A stretch of 64,000 nucleotides of DNA, taken from Pontibacter lucknowensis. Lineage in GTDB: Bacteria > Bacteroidota > Bacteroidia > Cytophagales > Hymenobacteraceae. A model generated the notes under the pieces. It did not search any database. It saw only the letters and a list, made by a program, of their open reading frames with translations, and was not told the origin of the DNA. Positions 1 through 8,419 of this stretch are shown piece after piece. The DNA is taken from NCBI RefSeq assembly GCF_900156415.1, contig NZ_FTNM01000003.1, positions 434,001 to 498,000 on the forward strand. Reading direction: 5' to 3'. The translations under genes were made by a program, and so were the position numbers. Numbering within the stretch: the first letter of the stretch is position 1; every line of letters begins with the position of its first letter.

Positions 1-766
1 GCTGTTGGTAATCACTGGCAAAGGTACGTCCAGTGCGTCCAAAGCCCGTCATCACTTCGTCGGCGATGGTGAGGATGTCGTGTTGCTGGCAAATACTTAG
101 AAGTTGATCGAGTACCTGTGGTGTGTACATCACCATACCGGCAGTACCGAGCACCAGCGGCTCGTAGATAAAAGCGGCCACATCGCTGGCATGGGCGTAG
201 GCTTCCAGCTGTTTGATGGTTTCCTCTTCGTGCCCCGGTATAGGCACATCAATAAAGCAGACCTCAAACAAATAAGACCAAAAGGGCGCCGTGAAGGCGC
301 TGCGTGCACTCACCGCCATTGCCCCGAAGGTATCGCCGTGGTAGCTGTTGCGAAAAGCGATGATTTTACGCTTCGGTATACCCTTGTTCTGCCAGTACTG
401 GATCGCCATTTTGAGTGCGACTTCTACGGCTGTAGAGCCATTGTCGGAGTAGAAGATGCGGCTCTGGCCTGTTGGCAGGATCTGTATGAGTCGCTCGGCA
501 AAGGTAATGGCGGCAGGGTGGGTGAAGCCGGCGAAGATTACGTGCTCCAGCGTCTGCAACTGATCGGCTACCTTTTGCGCGATATAAGAATGCGCATGCC
601 CGTGCAGGTTCACCCACCACGAAGCTACGGCATCGATGTACGTCTTTCCATCCTCCGCATACAACAGCGCTCCTTCGCCCCGGACGATCGGTATAGGGAG
701 GGCAGCGGTTTTCATCTGTGTGTACGGATGCCAAATGACGTTATGATCGCGTTCTGCTAAGCTCAT
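1..766 (-). CDS. bioA: Adenosylmethionine-8-amino-7-oxononanoate aminotransferase, 3' end outside window
   Basis: PLP-dependent class III aminotransferase that converts 8-amino-7-oxononanoate to 7,8-diaminononanoate in biotin synthesis, using S-adenosylmethionine as amino donor. About 255 N-terminal residues are present, from the ATG at 764-766 to the window edge. The typical start (HNVIWHPYTQMK), the SWWVNLHGHAH segment, SDNGSTAVEVALKM, and the DEVMTGFGRTG motif near residue 243 are all visible. The PLP-binding lysine would lie beyond the edge and cannot be checked. It is the last visible gene of the bioB-bioF-bioD-bioA run, 86 bases after bioD, so it is probably co-transcribed. The 20 bases before the start contain two copies of AATGAGTGA, a simple direct repeat of no known role. 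Confidence 0.95.
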   Translation of the reverse strand, partial: MSLAERDHNVIWHPYTQMKTAALPIPIVRGEGALLYAEDGKTYIDAVASWWVNLHGHAHSYIAQKVADQLQTLEHVIFAGFTHPAAITFAERLIQILPTGQSRIFYSDNGSTAVEVALKMAIQYWQNKGIPKRKIIAFRNSYHGDTFGAMAVSARSAFTAPFWSYLFEVCFIDVPIPGHEEETIKQLEAYAHASDVAAFIYEPLVLGTAGMVMYTPQVLDQLLSICQQHDILTIADEVMTGFGRTGRTFASDYQQ

Positions 767-852
767 TTTTGAATGAGTGAGTTAGTAAATGAGTGATTTT
801 AGTAGAGTTTAATCAATAGGCTTTCAGGTTGTTTATCCTTTGTTATACAGGC

Positions 853-1467
853 TTACAGGTATGGTACAAAACTCTTAGCATACTCAGCTACAGCCTCTTG
901 GCAGAAGTCGGCTTCCTGACGGATAGACGGTAGTCGGCGCAAGCCTGTATACTTGATGATGAAGTCCTCGGATGTCTGGTTCTCCTCTCCGTTGAAAATA
1001 ATGCCCGCCACCGGCACTTTGCGGTAACGCAGTACCTCTGCTGTGAGCAAGGTATGGTTAATGCTGCCGAGGTAGTTTCTGGAAACGAGGATCACCTCCA
1101 ATCCCAGTTGTTGCACCAGGTCCAGCACTAAGTAGCGCTTGTTCAAGGGCACCATCAATCCGCCCGCACCTTCTACGATCAGGTTGTTCTGTGTTTCAGG
1201 AAGCTCCAGTCCGTGCACGTCGATCTCGATGCCTTCGGCTGCCGCCGCTTTGTGCGGAGAGGCGGCCATCTTAAGGCGGTAGGCTTCGGGGTGAAACACG
1301 GACTTTTCATTTGAAATAAGACTTTTAACCGTGTCTGTGTCGGTAAAGTCTAGACCGCCCGCCTGTACGGGTTTCCAGTAGTCGGCCTGCAGTGCTTCGG
1401 TGAGAATGGCTGCGGCAACTGTCTTGCCAACGTCCGTTCCGATGCCTGTTACAAAATATCTTTTCAT
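853..1467 (-). CDS. bioD: ATP-dependent dethiobiotin synthetase BioD
   Basis: Closes the ureido ring of dethiobiotin from diaminopelargonate, CO2 and ATP. The 204-residue protein has the BioD P-loop GIGTDVGKT at residues 8-16, a lysine-containing KPVQAG segment near residue 32, and the VEGAGGLMVPL motif in the middle, all family hallmarks. Its ATG overlaps the TGA of bioF by four bases (ATGA), so translation is probably coupled. The length is slightly short for the family (usually 210-230) but all core motifs are present. The protein is cytoplasmic and functions as a homodimer in known relatives. Confidence 0.95.
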   Translation of the reverse strand: MKRYFVTGIGTDVGKTVAAAILTEALQADYWKPVQAGGLDFTDTDTVKSLISNEKSVFHPEAYRLKMAASPHKAAAAEGIEIDVHGLELPETQNNLIVEGAGGLMVPLNKRYLVLDLVQQLGLEVILVSRNYLGSINHTLLTAEVLRYRKVPVAGIIFNGEENQTSEDFIIKYTGLRRLPSIRQEADFCQEAVAEYAKSFVPYL

Positions 1468-2597
1468 GTACCTTTCGCTATGGCCTGCACGAGGCCGTCA
1501 ATTTCTTCTTCACTATTATAGGCATGCACGATCACGCGGAGCCGCTCTGTGCCGGCGGGCACAGTAGGGGGCAGCACGGGGCGCACATCATATCCTGCTT
1601 GTTGCAGCGCAGCCGCTAGCGCCTTGAGTTGCCGGGACTGTTGCGGGAAAACAGATAGGATCACACTGTTTTCCGGAGTGCAGCGAATGCTGCTAAGTTT
1701 GTTCAGTTTCTGGTACAGTCGGGTCGCTAATTGCTGCACGCGTTCACGCTCAGGCGCGAGTTTGGACAGCAGGGTATAAGCACACTTTAGGGCCACCAGC
1801 GCATGCGTCGGTAGGCCTGTCGTGTAAATAAATGCTCTACTATAATTAATCAAAAAGTCGCGCAGCACCTTGGGCCCAACCACGGCAGCCCCGTGACTGC
1901 CCATGGCTTTGCCATAGGTGATTACCTGCGCAAACACCTGGTCCTGTAGTCCAAGTGCCACTGTCAACCCTTCACCGTTCGGGCCATACAAACCCACGCC
2001 ATGAGCCTCGTCTACAATCAAAGCGGCACTGTACTCGTTACATACCTGAGCCAGCTCCTTTAGCGGTGCCTTGTCACCGTCCATGGAGTAGACAGATTCC
2101 ACCACCACGTATACCTGTCCGGTTGCATGCTTCAGCTTTTGCCGCAAATCCTCCACACTGTTGTGGCGGAAGGCGTAGGTCTTGGCAAAGCTCAGGCGCA
2201 GGCCGTCTTTCATGGAGGCATGGCTGGCCTCGTCATAAAACACGGTATCGCTACGCTGCGGCAGGGCAGACAATAGGCCCACGTTTGCCGTATACCCGGA
2301 GTTAAAAAGCAACGCCGCCTCCCCCTTGTGGTAGGGCGCAATGATACCTTCCAGCTCTTCGAAGAGGCCGTGGTTGCCCGAAAGTAGTCGGGAGCCAGTT
2401 GCCCCCAATGGTAAATGCCTGTAGTGCTCCTCTTCCTTGTGGATAAGCGCCCGCAATTTCTCACTGCGAGCAAGGCCGAGGTAATCGTTGGAACAGAAGT
2501 CAACTAGTCCGGCAGTGATTTTAAGCGTACGCAAAGTACCCTGCGCCGCCCGTTCAGCCAGCTTCTGCTGTAGTTTATTTTTCAGGACATCAGACAT
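1464..2597 (-). CDS. bioF: 8-amino-7-oxononanoate synthase BioF
   Basis: PLP enzyme of the alpha-oxoamine synthase family; it condenses pimeloyl-ACP (or -CoA) with L-alanine in the first committed step of the biotin ring pathway. The 377-residue protein shows FCSNDYLGL near residue 34, GATGSRLLSGN near 66, the cofactor aspartate in DEAH at 196-199, and the PLP lysine K230 in TYGKAMGSHG. It overlaps bioD by four bases and lies 248 bases downstream of bioB. That gap holds an inverted repeat and degenerate intergenic repeat sequence, so bioF may have its own promoter or be subject to readthrough control from bioB. Confidence 0.96.
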   Translation of the reverse strand: MSDVLKNKLQQKLAERAAQGTLRTLKITAGLVDFCSNDYLGLARSEKLRALIHKEEEHYRHLPLGATGSRLLSGNHGLFEELEGIIAPYHKGEAALLFNSGYTANVGLLSALPQRSDTVFYDEASHASMKDGLRLSFAKTYAFRHNSVEDLRQKLKHATGQVYVVVESVYSMDGDKAPLKELAQVCNEYSAALIVDEAHGVGLYGPNGEGLTVALGLQDQVFAQVITYGKAMGSHGAAVVGPKVLRDFLINYSRAFIYTTGLPTHALVALKCAYTLLSKLAPERERVQQLATRLYQKLNKLSSIRCTPENSVILSVFPQQSRQLKALAAALQQAGYDVRPVLPPTVPAGTERLRVIVHAYNSEEEIDGLVQAIAKGT

Positions 2598-2845
2598 GGA
2601 TTAGAACTCAGTTTTCTGATTTCAATATAGGTTTAATGTCTTGATGCCTCTAAAGTTTAGAGATCAAAAGTGATGTCATCTCCTAAAGTATGACATCAGT
2701 ATCATCAGGCTGGGCTTTCACACCAGGGTTCCCCTCTAGAGAAGGGCAGGGGTGTGTTATAGCTATTGCCTTAATCCTTCGCCTAAAACCCATTCAGGAT
2801 GACAGAGACAAGAGGCTTTCCGGTAAATTTTGTATTACCAAAGAT
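2598..2845. repeat. Intergenic repeat remnants between bioB and bioF
   Basis: This gap holds a perfect 9-bp inverted repeat, TGATGTCAT at 2671-2679 and ATGACATCA at 2690-2698, with a 10-base loop. Further on are a C/G-tract segment around 2727-2757 (CCCCTCTAGAGAAGGGCAGG) and a CATTCAGGATGACAGAGA segment near 2791. Both resemble short repeats scattered between genes in many Bacteroidota genomes; that comparison is from memory. No second copy was noticed in this window. The inverted repeat lacks a T-run, so it is not a typical terminator. Confidence 0.4.
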
Positions 2846-3844
2846 CTAGCAAACGTGCTGTGCTTCTTCTTTAAAGGATTTTCTTGGAGTAAGACCCAAC
2901 AGGTCAAACATAGCTTTATCGGCGTCGAAGTCCGGGTTTGGCGTCGTCAGAAGCTTTTCGCCAGTGAAGATGGAGTTGGCACCAGCCAGGAAACAAAGTG
3001 CCTGATCGGTCACGCTCATGCGCTCGCGGCCTGCTGACAGGCGTACCATGGTCTTGGGCATCAGGATACGGGCCGTGGCGATCATGCGTACCATTTCCCA
3101 AACGGTAACCAGCGGCTGGTTTTCCAGTGGCGTGCCTTTTACCGGTACCAGTGCGTTTACCGGCACTGATTCCGGGTGCTGCACCAGGGTGGACAAGGTA
3201 TGGAGCATACCGATACGGTCTTCGTCTGTCTCGCCCAGACCGATAATGCCACCAGAACAAACCGATATACCTGCCTTGCGCACGTTCTCGATTGTGTCGA
3301 GGCGGTCGTCGTAGGTACGGGTCGTGATGATGTTGGAGTAGTTCGCCTCAGACGTGTCGAGGTTGTGGTTGTAGGCGTACAAGCCGGCTTCTTTCAGCTT
3401 CTCAGCCTGGTACTCGTTCACCATACCCAGGGTACAGCAAACTTCCAGTCCCATCTCGTTCACACCTTTCACCATATCAAGCACTTTGTCGAAGTCGCGG
3501 TTGTCGCGCACTTCGCGCCAGGCGGCACCCATGCAGAAACGGGTAGAACCGCCGTCTTTGGCACGCTGCGCAGCCGTGAGTACCTGCTCCTGGCTCAACA
3601 GTTTGTGCACATCCACACCTGTATGGAAGCGTGCCGCCTGCGGACAGTAAGAGCAGTCTTCCGGACAGCCACCGGTTTTTACTGACAACAAAGTACACAC
3701 CTGCACCTCACCAGTAGCCTGGTGCTGCTTATGTACATTGGCTGCTTCTACAATCAGTTCCAACACCGGTTTATAATAGATCGCTTTGATCTCCTCCAGT
3801 GTCCAGTCGTTACGTATGGCTGCGTTAAGTCCGTCTTGCGTCAT
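2846..3844 (-). CDS. bioB: Biotin synthase BioB (radical SAM)
   Basis: Radical S-adenosylmethionine enzyme that inserts sulfur into dethiobiotin to give biotin. The 332-residue protein has the radical-SAM cluster cysteines C60, C64 and C67 ([10 protein letters not shown]), the family motifs [10 protein letters not shown] and YNHNLDTS, and [10 protein letters not shown]. Conserved cysteines for the auxiliary [2Fe-2S] cluster are in the expected regions. It is the first gene of the biotin run and is transcribed away from the membrane protein gene at 4152. The ATG at 3842-3844 gives the usual family length. Confidence 0.97.
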   Translation of the reverse strand: MTQDGLNAAIRNDWTLEEIKAIYYKPVLELIVEAANVHKQHQATGEVQVCTLLSVKTGGCPEDCSYCPQAARFHTGVDVHKLLSQEQVLTAAQRAKDGGSTRFCMGAAWREVRDNRDFDKVLDMVKGVNEMGLEVCCTLGMVNEYQAEKLKEAGLYAYNHNLDTSEANYSNIITTRTYDDRLDTIENVRKAGISVCSGGIIGLGETDEDRIGMLHTLSTLVQHPESVPVNALVPVKGTPLENQPLVTVWEMVRMIATARILMPKTMVRLSAGRERMSVTDQALCFLAGANSIFTGEKLLTTPNPDFDADKAMFDLLGLTPRKSFKEEAQHVC

Positions 3845-4151
3845 GTTTATCGGGTTTGGATTACGAAGATAATTTGAAGATTTAGGAATAAAAAATCAAG
3901 GTTGGGGGTATATTCAGTGGATAACTTGTTAACTATTTAAGCACGTGTACTATTTCTGTGGAAAAAATGGTTTGTTAATTTGTTGGGAAGCAGCTTTCAG
4001 TAGGGCTGCGCGGCCCTCATGCTGTGGAAATAAAGTTGAAGCCGGACTTGCTGTTTGATGGCCCCAGGCTTTGTACAGGGCAACAGAAGAAGGGATTTTG
4101 GGGTATACCTGAATCTGTAAATTGTACCGATCTCTTCTTCATTGTTGACAT
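3845..4151. other. Divergent intergenic region, bioB / membrane protein gene
   Basis: These 307 bases separate two divergently transcribed genes and should hold both promoters. The bioB-proximal end is AT-rich, with a TATCTTCG sequence on the minus strand near 3868 that resembles the TAnnTTTG element, but no TTG lies at the right spacing. No BirA-type operator, riboswitch or open reading frame could be recognised. Confidence 0.4.
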
Positions 4152-4898
4152 ATGCATTTGACCTCTACTTCCCCTACCACCACACCCTTGTTGCTTTCAC
4201 CTGAAAATGTGCTTCGGAAGCTTGCTGTCATTATTTTCGTGCTGCTGCTGGCTGATATTGCCGGGATTTTACTGGACAGTGTTTTGCACTACGAATCAAG
4301 GTTGACGCGGATATTGATGTATTATTTTACTTTCAACGGCGAGAGCAACATACCTGCTTTTTTCTCTTCGGTGATGTTGTTAGCTGCCAGTGGACTCCTT
4401 TTTCTTGTTCACCGCCAACACAAGCACTCTGTACAGGAAACCTATACCCGTCATTGGTTTATCCTGGGGTGCATTTTCCTGTTTATGGCCATCGATGAGA
4501 ACACACAGATACACGAGCGGGTGGCGGATTTTGTGCGTCCGCGTCTGGCAACCGATTTGTCAGGCATGCTGCATTGGGCCTGGGTGGTGCCCTATAGCGT
4601 GCTCACGCTGGCGGTTGTTGCTTATTTTATCGGCTTTGTGCTTCGCCTGCCCGCTTATACCCGCAATCTCATCCTGCTGTCGGGTGCGCTGTTTGTGGGC
4701 GGTGCGCTCGGGCTGGAGTTTTTTGAAGGCTATCTGTACAAGCGCTACGGGCTAGACCACCTGTACAACCGCATCCTCTACTGCCTGGAAGAGCTAATGG
4801 AAATGTCAGGGGTAGCGTTGTTTATCTATGCCCTGCTCGACTACCTGACAAGATATGGCACCCAGATCCTGATTGCTCCCAAAAACAGAGACGTATAA
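4152..4898 (+). CDS. Multi-pass membrane protein of unknown function
   Basis: Not recognised. The 248-residue protein has about six hydrophobic helices: roughly residues 23-45, 67-87, 102-118, 140-165, 172-190 and 215-235. Polar residues are grouped near helix ends: MAIDENTQIHERVADF near residue 113, GLEFFEG near 181 and CLEELMEM near 208. This acidic/histidine pattern (DE, HE, EFFE, EELxE) could bind a metal or take part in catalysis within the membrane, as in integral membrane hydrolases, but this is inference only. It stands alone: the divergent biotin genes lie upstream, and the RNA helicase downstream has its own promoter element. Confidence 0.7.
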   Translation: MHLTSTSPTTTPLLLSPENVLRKLAVIIFVLLLADIAGILLDSVLHYESRLTRILMYYFTFNGESNIPAFFSSVMLLAASGLLFLVHRQHKHSVQETYTRHWFILGCIFLFMAIDENTQIHERVADFVRPRLATDLSGMLHWAWVVPYSVLTLAVVAYFIGFVLRLPAYTRNLILLSGALFVGGALGLEFFEGYLYKRYGLDHLYNRILYCLEELMEMSGVALFIYALLDYLTRYGTQILIAPKNRDV

Positions 4899-4904
4899 TA
4901 TGTG

Positions 4905-4912
4905 TACCTTTG
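4905..4912 (+). promoter_or_regulatory. Bacteroidota -7 promoter element before the RNA helicase
   Basis: TACCTTTG matches the TAnnTTTG element of Bacteroidota sigma-A promoters. Transcription would begin about 7 bases downstream, giving a leader of roughly 35 bases to the ATG at 4955. No TTG at the usual 18-20 base spacing was seen. A possible TTG start codon at 4910 lies inside this element and so is probably not a real start. Confidence 0.55.
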
Positions 4913-4954
4913 CCAGTGCGCGGGCAGGTCGCCCGGCGCTCTATACCTGAATCT

Positions 4955-6097
4955 ATGTCATTTTCGTCATTAGGCCTTTCGGCACCACTGCTTCGTTCCA
5001 TTCAAGAGCAAGGCTATACAGCTCCTTATCCTATACAGACACGGGCTATACCTGCCATTCTGAAAGGAAAGGACCTGTTAGGTATAGCCCAGACCGGCTC
5101 CGGCAAGACGGCTAGTTTCGCGTTGCCTATACTGGAGCTATACCAGCAGAAGCAGGCCGGCCGTAACCGCTATGTGCGCACGCTGGTGCTGGTGCCGACA
5201 CGCGAACTGGCGGTACAAATCGAAGAGGTGTTCAGAGCATTCGGTAAAGGACTGGGCAGACCGGTGAAGACGCTGGCCGTGTATGGTGGCATCTCGATCA
5301 ACCCGCAGATGATGAAGCTAAGCGGTACAGATGTGCTCGTTGCCACGCCTGGCCGACTGCTCGACCTGATCGAAAACAAAGCAGTGCACCTTTCAGAGGT
5401 AGAAACGCTGGTGCTCGATGAGGCAGATAAAATGCTGAATCTGGGGTTTCAGGAGGAGGTGAACAAGCTGCTCGGCATGTTGCCAGCCGGGCGGCAGAAC
5501 CTCCTGTTCTCAGCTACATTGAGCCAGGATGTGGAGGATCTGATCAGCAAACTGCTGACGGACCCGGTGCGGGTAACCGTGCAGGAGGAAGCCACGGTGC
5601 CGGAACTGATCAAGCAGGTAGCCTACCAGGTAGATCCTGAGAAGAAAGGGCCGCTGCTGCGTTACCTGATCCGGCAGCACGACATGCAGCAGGTGCTGGT
5701 ATTTGCTTCGTCCATCCGTACGGCTGATAATGTGGTGGGTAAACTCAAAAAGCACGGAATTGAAGCCGCTGCTTTTCACGGTGACAGAAGCCAGGGCGGC
5801 AGAACGGAGGCGCTTCGTCAGTTCAAGGCGGGCAAGCTCCGCGTACTGGTCGCCACCGATCTGGCCTCACGAGGTATAGACATCAAGTTCCTGCCTTATG
5901 TGATCAACTACGAACTGCCGCGCTCTCCTAAAGACTATGTGCACCGGATCGGGCGTACAGGCCGTGCCGAAGCCTCCGGCGAAGCCATTTCGCTGATCAC
6001 ACCGGAAGATGCCCATCACTTTAAAATCATCCAGAAAAAAATGGGAGTGAGGGTGGAGGTGCTTCCTACAGGCGAAATTGAACTGCAGGGACAGTAA
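4955..6097 (+). CDS. DEAD-box ATP-dependent RNA helicase, RhlE-like
   Basis: Unwinds RNA duplexes with ATP, typically in ribosome assembly or cold-adapted RNA turnover. The 380-residue core has the Q motif (FSSLGLS and PIQTRAIP), Walker A AQTGSGKT (K51), PTREL, TPGRL, the DEAD box at 155-158, SAT, and the C-terminal HRIGRTGRA arginine-finger motif. There is almost no extension beyond the two RecA domains, whereas many RhlE proteins carry a basic tail. The ATG at 4955 was chosen because the upstream in-frame TTG at 4910 lies inside the -7 promoter element. The gene ends at a strong shared terminator. Confidence 0.93.
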   Translation: MSFSSLGLSAPLLRSIQEQGYTAPYPIQTRAIPAILKGKDLLGIAQTGSGKTASFALPILELYQQKQAGRNRYVRTLVLVPTRELAVQIEEVFRAFGKGLGRPVKTLAVYGGISINPQMMKLSGTDVLVATPGRLLDLIENKAVHLSEVETLVLDEADKMLNLGFQEEVNKLLGMLPAGRQNLLFSATLSQDVEDLISKLLTDPVRVTVQEEATVPELIKQVAYQVDPEKKGPLLRYLIRQHDMQQVLVFASSIRTADNVVGKLKKHGIEAAAFHGDRSQGGRTEALRQFKAGKLRVLVATDLASRGIDIKFLPYVINYELPRSPKDYVHRIGRTGRAEASGEAISLITPEDAHHFKIIQKKMGVRVEVLPTGEIELQGQ

Positions 6098-6165
6098 GGT
6101 ATAGGTATAAACTTAGCAGGTAATGCGAACCACAGGTACAGCCACAAAGCTTTAGCTTCATTTTT

Positions 6166-6209
6166 AAACAAAGCGCCCTTTCTGCTTTAACAGAAAGGGC
6201 GCTTTGTTT
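6166..6209. terminator. Bidirectional rho-independent terminator
   Basis: A perfect 19-bp inverted repeat (arms 6166-6184 and 6191-6209, 6-base loop) is centred on GCGCCCTTTCTG and flanked by A-run and T-run on the two sides. It sits between the convergent helicase and GH13 genes and can end transcription in both directions. Confidence 0.93.
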
Positions 6210-6212
6210 GCT

Positions 6213-7880
6213 CTAGCTCTTCTTGAGCAGATGACTTAAGTCACCGGTCCGGAACCAGCGATAGCCGTAGGCATCGAGCGTAATATAGTGTTTACCCTTC
6301 TCGTCAGCTTCGCTTTCATAGTTCACCATCAGGTCGATCAGCTTTTGCTCTTTTTCTTTTTGACCGTTTTGCTTTTGCTTTAAGTCTAAAATTACCTCGT
6401 GTGCTTTTTCATCGAAGTTGTGCAGGATGATCAGGGAGCTGCCTTGCCAGCTGTAGTGCATGCAGAGTACCTTCGGTTTGTTTGTTTTCAGGATTTGCCA
6501 ATCCCCAAAGCCAATCTCGGTACACTCCTGCCTTAGGCGGATCAAGGCTGTCATCCAGTTTAGAAGTGAATCCGGTTCACGGCGCTGGTTCTCTACATTC
6601 ACATGGTGATAAGAGTAAGGACCTTTGTCAATGACAGGATGCACCAGTTTGTCTGCTTCGGAAAAGCCCGCTTGGTGGTCATCGGTCCATTGCATTGGTG
6701 TGCGCACGGCGTCCCGTTCATTCAGACTCAGGTCATCCCCCATGCCTATTTCATCGCCATAACGGATAACGGGAGTGCCCGGCAAAGAGAACATCAGGCT
6801 ATAAGCTAACTCACTTTGCTGGCGGTTTCCCAGCATAGTAGAAAGACGACGGCGGATGCCCCGATCGTAAAGCTGCATGTCTTTATCCGGGGCGAAACGG
6901 GCAAATACCTTTTCACGCTGTTCATCGGTTAGGCGACCCAGGTCCAGTTCGTCGTGATTGCGCAGGAAGTGGGCCCACTGCACCGTTGCCATGTGGGTGC
7001 GTGTTTCTTCCAGGGCCTCCACCAGAGGCTCTATTTCGCCGGTAGCCAGGGCGTAAAACAGGTGCTGGTTCACATAAAAGTTGAACATCATCTGAATGCC
7101 ATCCCCTTTATCACCGAAGTATTTTTTAGTTTCCTCAGGGAGTACGTTAGCTTCGCCCAGCAGAATAGCATCCCCACGCCGCCATTGCAGAAAGCGTCGC
7201 ATGTCACGCAGGTAATCGAAGTTTAATTCATGATTATCTGAACCCGGTACGGGCGACTCGATCATAAAAGGCACAGCATCTACCCTGAAGCCACATACCC
7301 CTAATTGCAGCCAAAAGCCCATGATGCGCTGAATCTCTTCACGCACTTTGGGATTGTCCATGTTAAGATCGGGCTGAAATTCGTAGAAGCGGTGGAAATA
7401 CCAGGACTTCGCTTTCTTGTCGTACGTCCAGGTAGAGTCCTGCACCCCCGGGAACACCATGCCCTCGTCCCAGTCAGAAGGCTTCTTTTTAGACCATACA
7501 TACCAGTCGCGGTGCTCGGCATCTTCGCTGCTGCGGGCATCCTGAAACCAGGGGTGCTGGTCGGAGGTATGGTTCACCACCAGATCGATGATGACCTTGA
7601 TGCCGCGCTTATTGGCCTGGTGCATGAACTCGACAAAGTCACCGCTGGAGCCGTGCCGTTGATCGACACCATAGTAATCGTACACATCGTAACCATTGTC
7701 CTTGTTGGGGGTGGGTTGGAAGGGGGCTAGCCAAACACAGTCGATGCCCATAGCGTTGAGGTAATCAAGGCGGCGGGCCAGACCTGCGAAGTCACCCACG
7801 CCATCGCCGTTCAGGTCCATGAACGTTTCAAGATCGAGGCTGTAGATGATAGCATTTTTGTACCAGAGCTCTTCAAGCAT
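6213..7880 (-). CDS. GH13 alpha-amylase family protein, TreS-like
   Basis: The 555-residue protein has a complete GH13 (beta/alpha)8 domain closest to trehalose synthase and oligo-1,6-glucosidase types: DLNGDGVGDF near residue 22, [10 protein letters not shown] near 102, nucleophile D201 in GFRVDAVPF, the acid/base glutamate in LLGEANV, and the third acid in [11 protein letters not shown]. TreS interconverts maltose and trehalose. Here the maltokinase domain found in the treS fusion at 53382 is absent, and the C-terminal beta domain has a Lys/Gln-rich insertion (near KQKQNGQKEKEQK). Whether it acts on trehalose, maltose or sucrose-like substrates cannot be read from sequence. It lies 83 bases after the GNAT gene on the same strand. 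Confidence 0.85.
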   Translation of the reverse strand: MLEELWYKNAIIYSLDLETFMDLNGDGVGDFAGLARRLDYLNAMGIDCVWLAPFQPTPNKDNGYDVYDYYGVDQRHGSSGDFVEFMHQANKRGIKVIIDLVVNHTSDQHPWFQDARSSEDAEHRDWYVWSKKKPSDWDEGMVFPGVQDSTWTYDKKAKSWYFHRFYEFQPDLNMDNPKVREEIQRIMGFWLQLGVCGFRVDAVPFMIESPVPGSDNHELNFDYLRDMRRFLQWRRGDAILLGEANVLPEETKKYFGDKGDGIQMMFNFYVNQHLFYALATGEIEPLVEALEETRTHMATVQWAHFLRNHDELDLGRLTDEQREKVFARFAPDKDMQLYDRGIRRRLSTMLGNRQQSELAYSLMFSLPGTPVIRYGDEIGMGDDLSLNERDAVRTPMQWTDDHQAGFSEADKLVHPVIDKGPYSYHHVNVENQRREPDSLLNWMTALIRLRQECTEIGFGDWQILKTNKPKVLCMHYSWQGSSLIILHNFDEKAHEVILDLKQKQNGQKEKEQKLIDLMVNYESEADEKGKHYITLDAYGYRWFRTGDLSHLLKKS

Positions 7881-7963
7881 AGCGAATCGGTTTTGGTTGG
7901 TTAAAACTTGATTCGTCTATACGGGAGAAAGCTTATGAAAGTCGGAGGGAAGCTTGAAAGGAG

Positions 7964-8419
7964 CTAAGGGATCTGTGCTTTACTTTCAGTTAGCCAGTCT
8001 TCGTAACGCATTTCAAATTTGATTTCAGAACCGCCGTGTATACTTTTCTGACGCCAGCCTTGTCGACGGTAAAAGGACTCGGCTCTTGTGCCGGGGTCGG
8101 TGCCCAGCCATATTGTTTCTTTCGTTTGTCGGAAGTACCAGTCAAGCATGATGCGGTGCAGTTGCTTGCCTATGCCTTGGCCTTCAAATTCCGGTAGCAG
8201 AAATAAAGCCCACACATTGTGCTCCTGCAGGTCGACGATTGAGAAGCCGACCACTTGGCCATCAACTTCGCACACCCAGCCTTTGCCGCGCTCGTTCAGG
8301 TATAGCGCGCAGAGCTCGTCCGTCACCAGCGTCGGGTCAGAGAGGATATTCTCTTTTACGGAGTGACGGATGATCTGGAGTCGGGGGATATCGGCGGTGG
8401 TGGCTTCGCGGAAGAGCAT
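7964..8419 (-). CDS. GNAT family N-acetyltransferase
   Basis: The 151-residue protein has the Gcn5-related acetyltransferase fold: N-terminal LFREATTADIPRLQIIRHSV, a central strand VVGFSIVD, the acetyl-CoA pyrophosphate-binding LLPEFEGQGIGKQLHRI (Q/R-x-x-G-x-G/A type), and a C-terminal AESFYRRQGWR. The acetyl acceptor is unknown. Its ATG shares one base with the TAA of the upstream MORN-repeat gene (TAATG), so the two are translationally coupled, though no functional link between them is obvious. Confidence 0.88.
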   Translation of the reverse strand: MLFREATTADIPRLQIIRHSVKENILSDPTLVTDELCALYLNERGKGWVCEVDGQVVGFSIVDLQEHNVWALFLLPEFEGQGIGKQLHRIMLDWYFRQTKETIWLGTDPGTRAESFYRRQGWRQKSIHGGSEIKFEMRYEDWLTESKAQIP

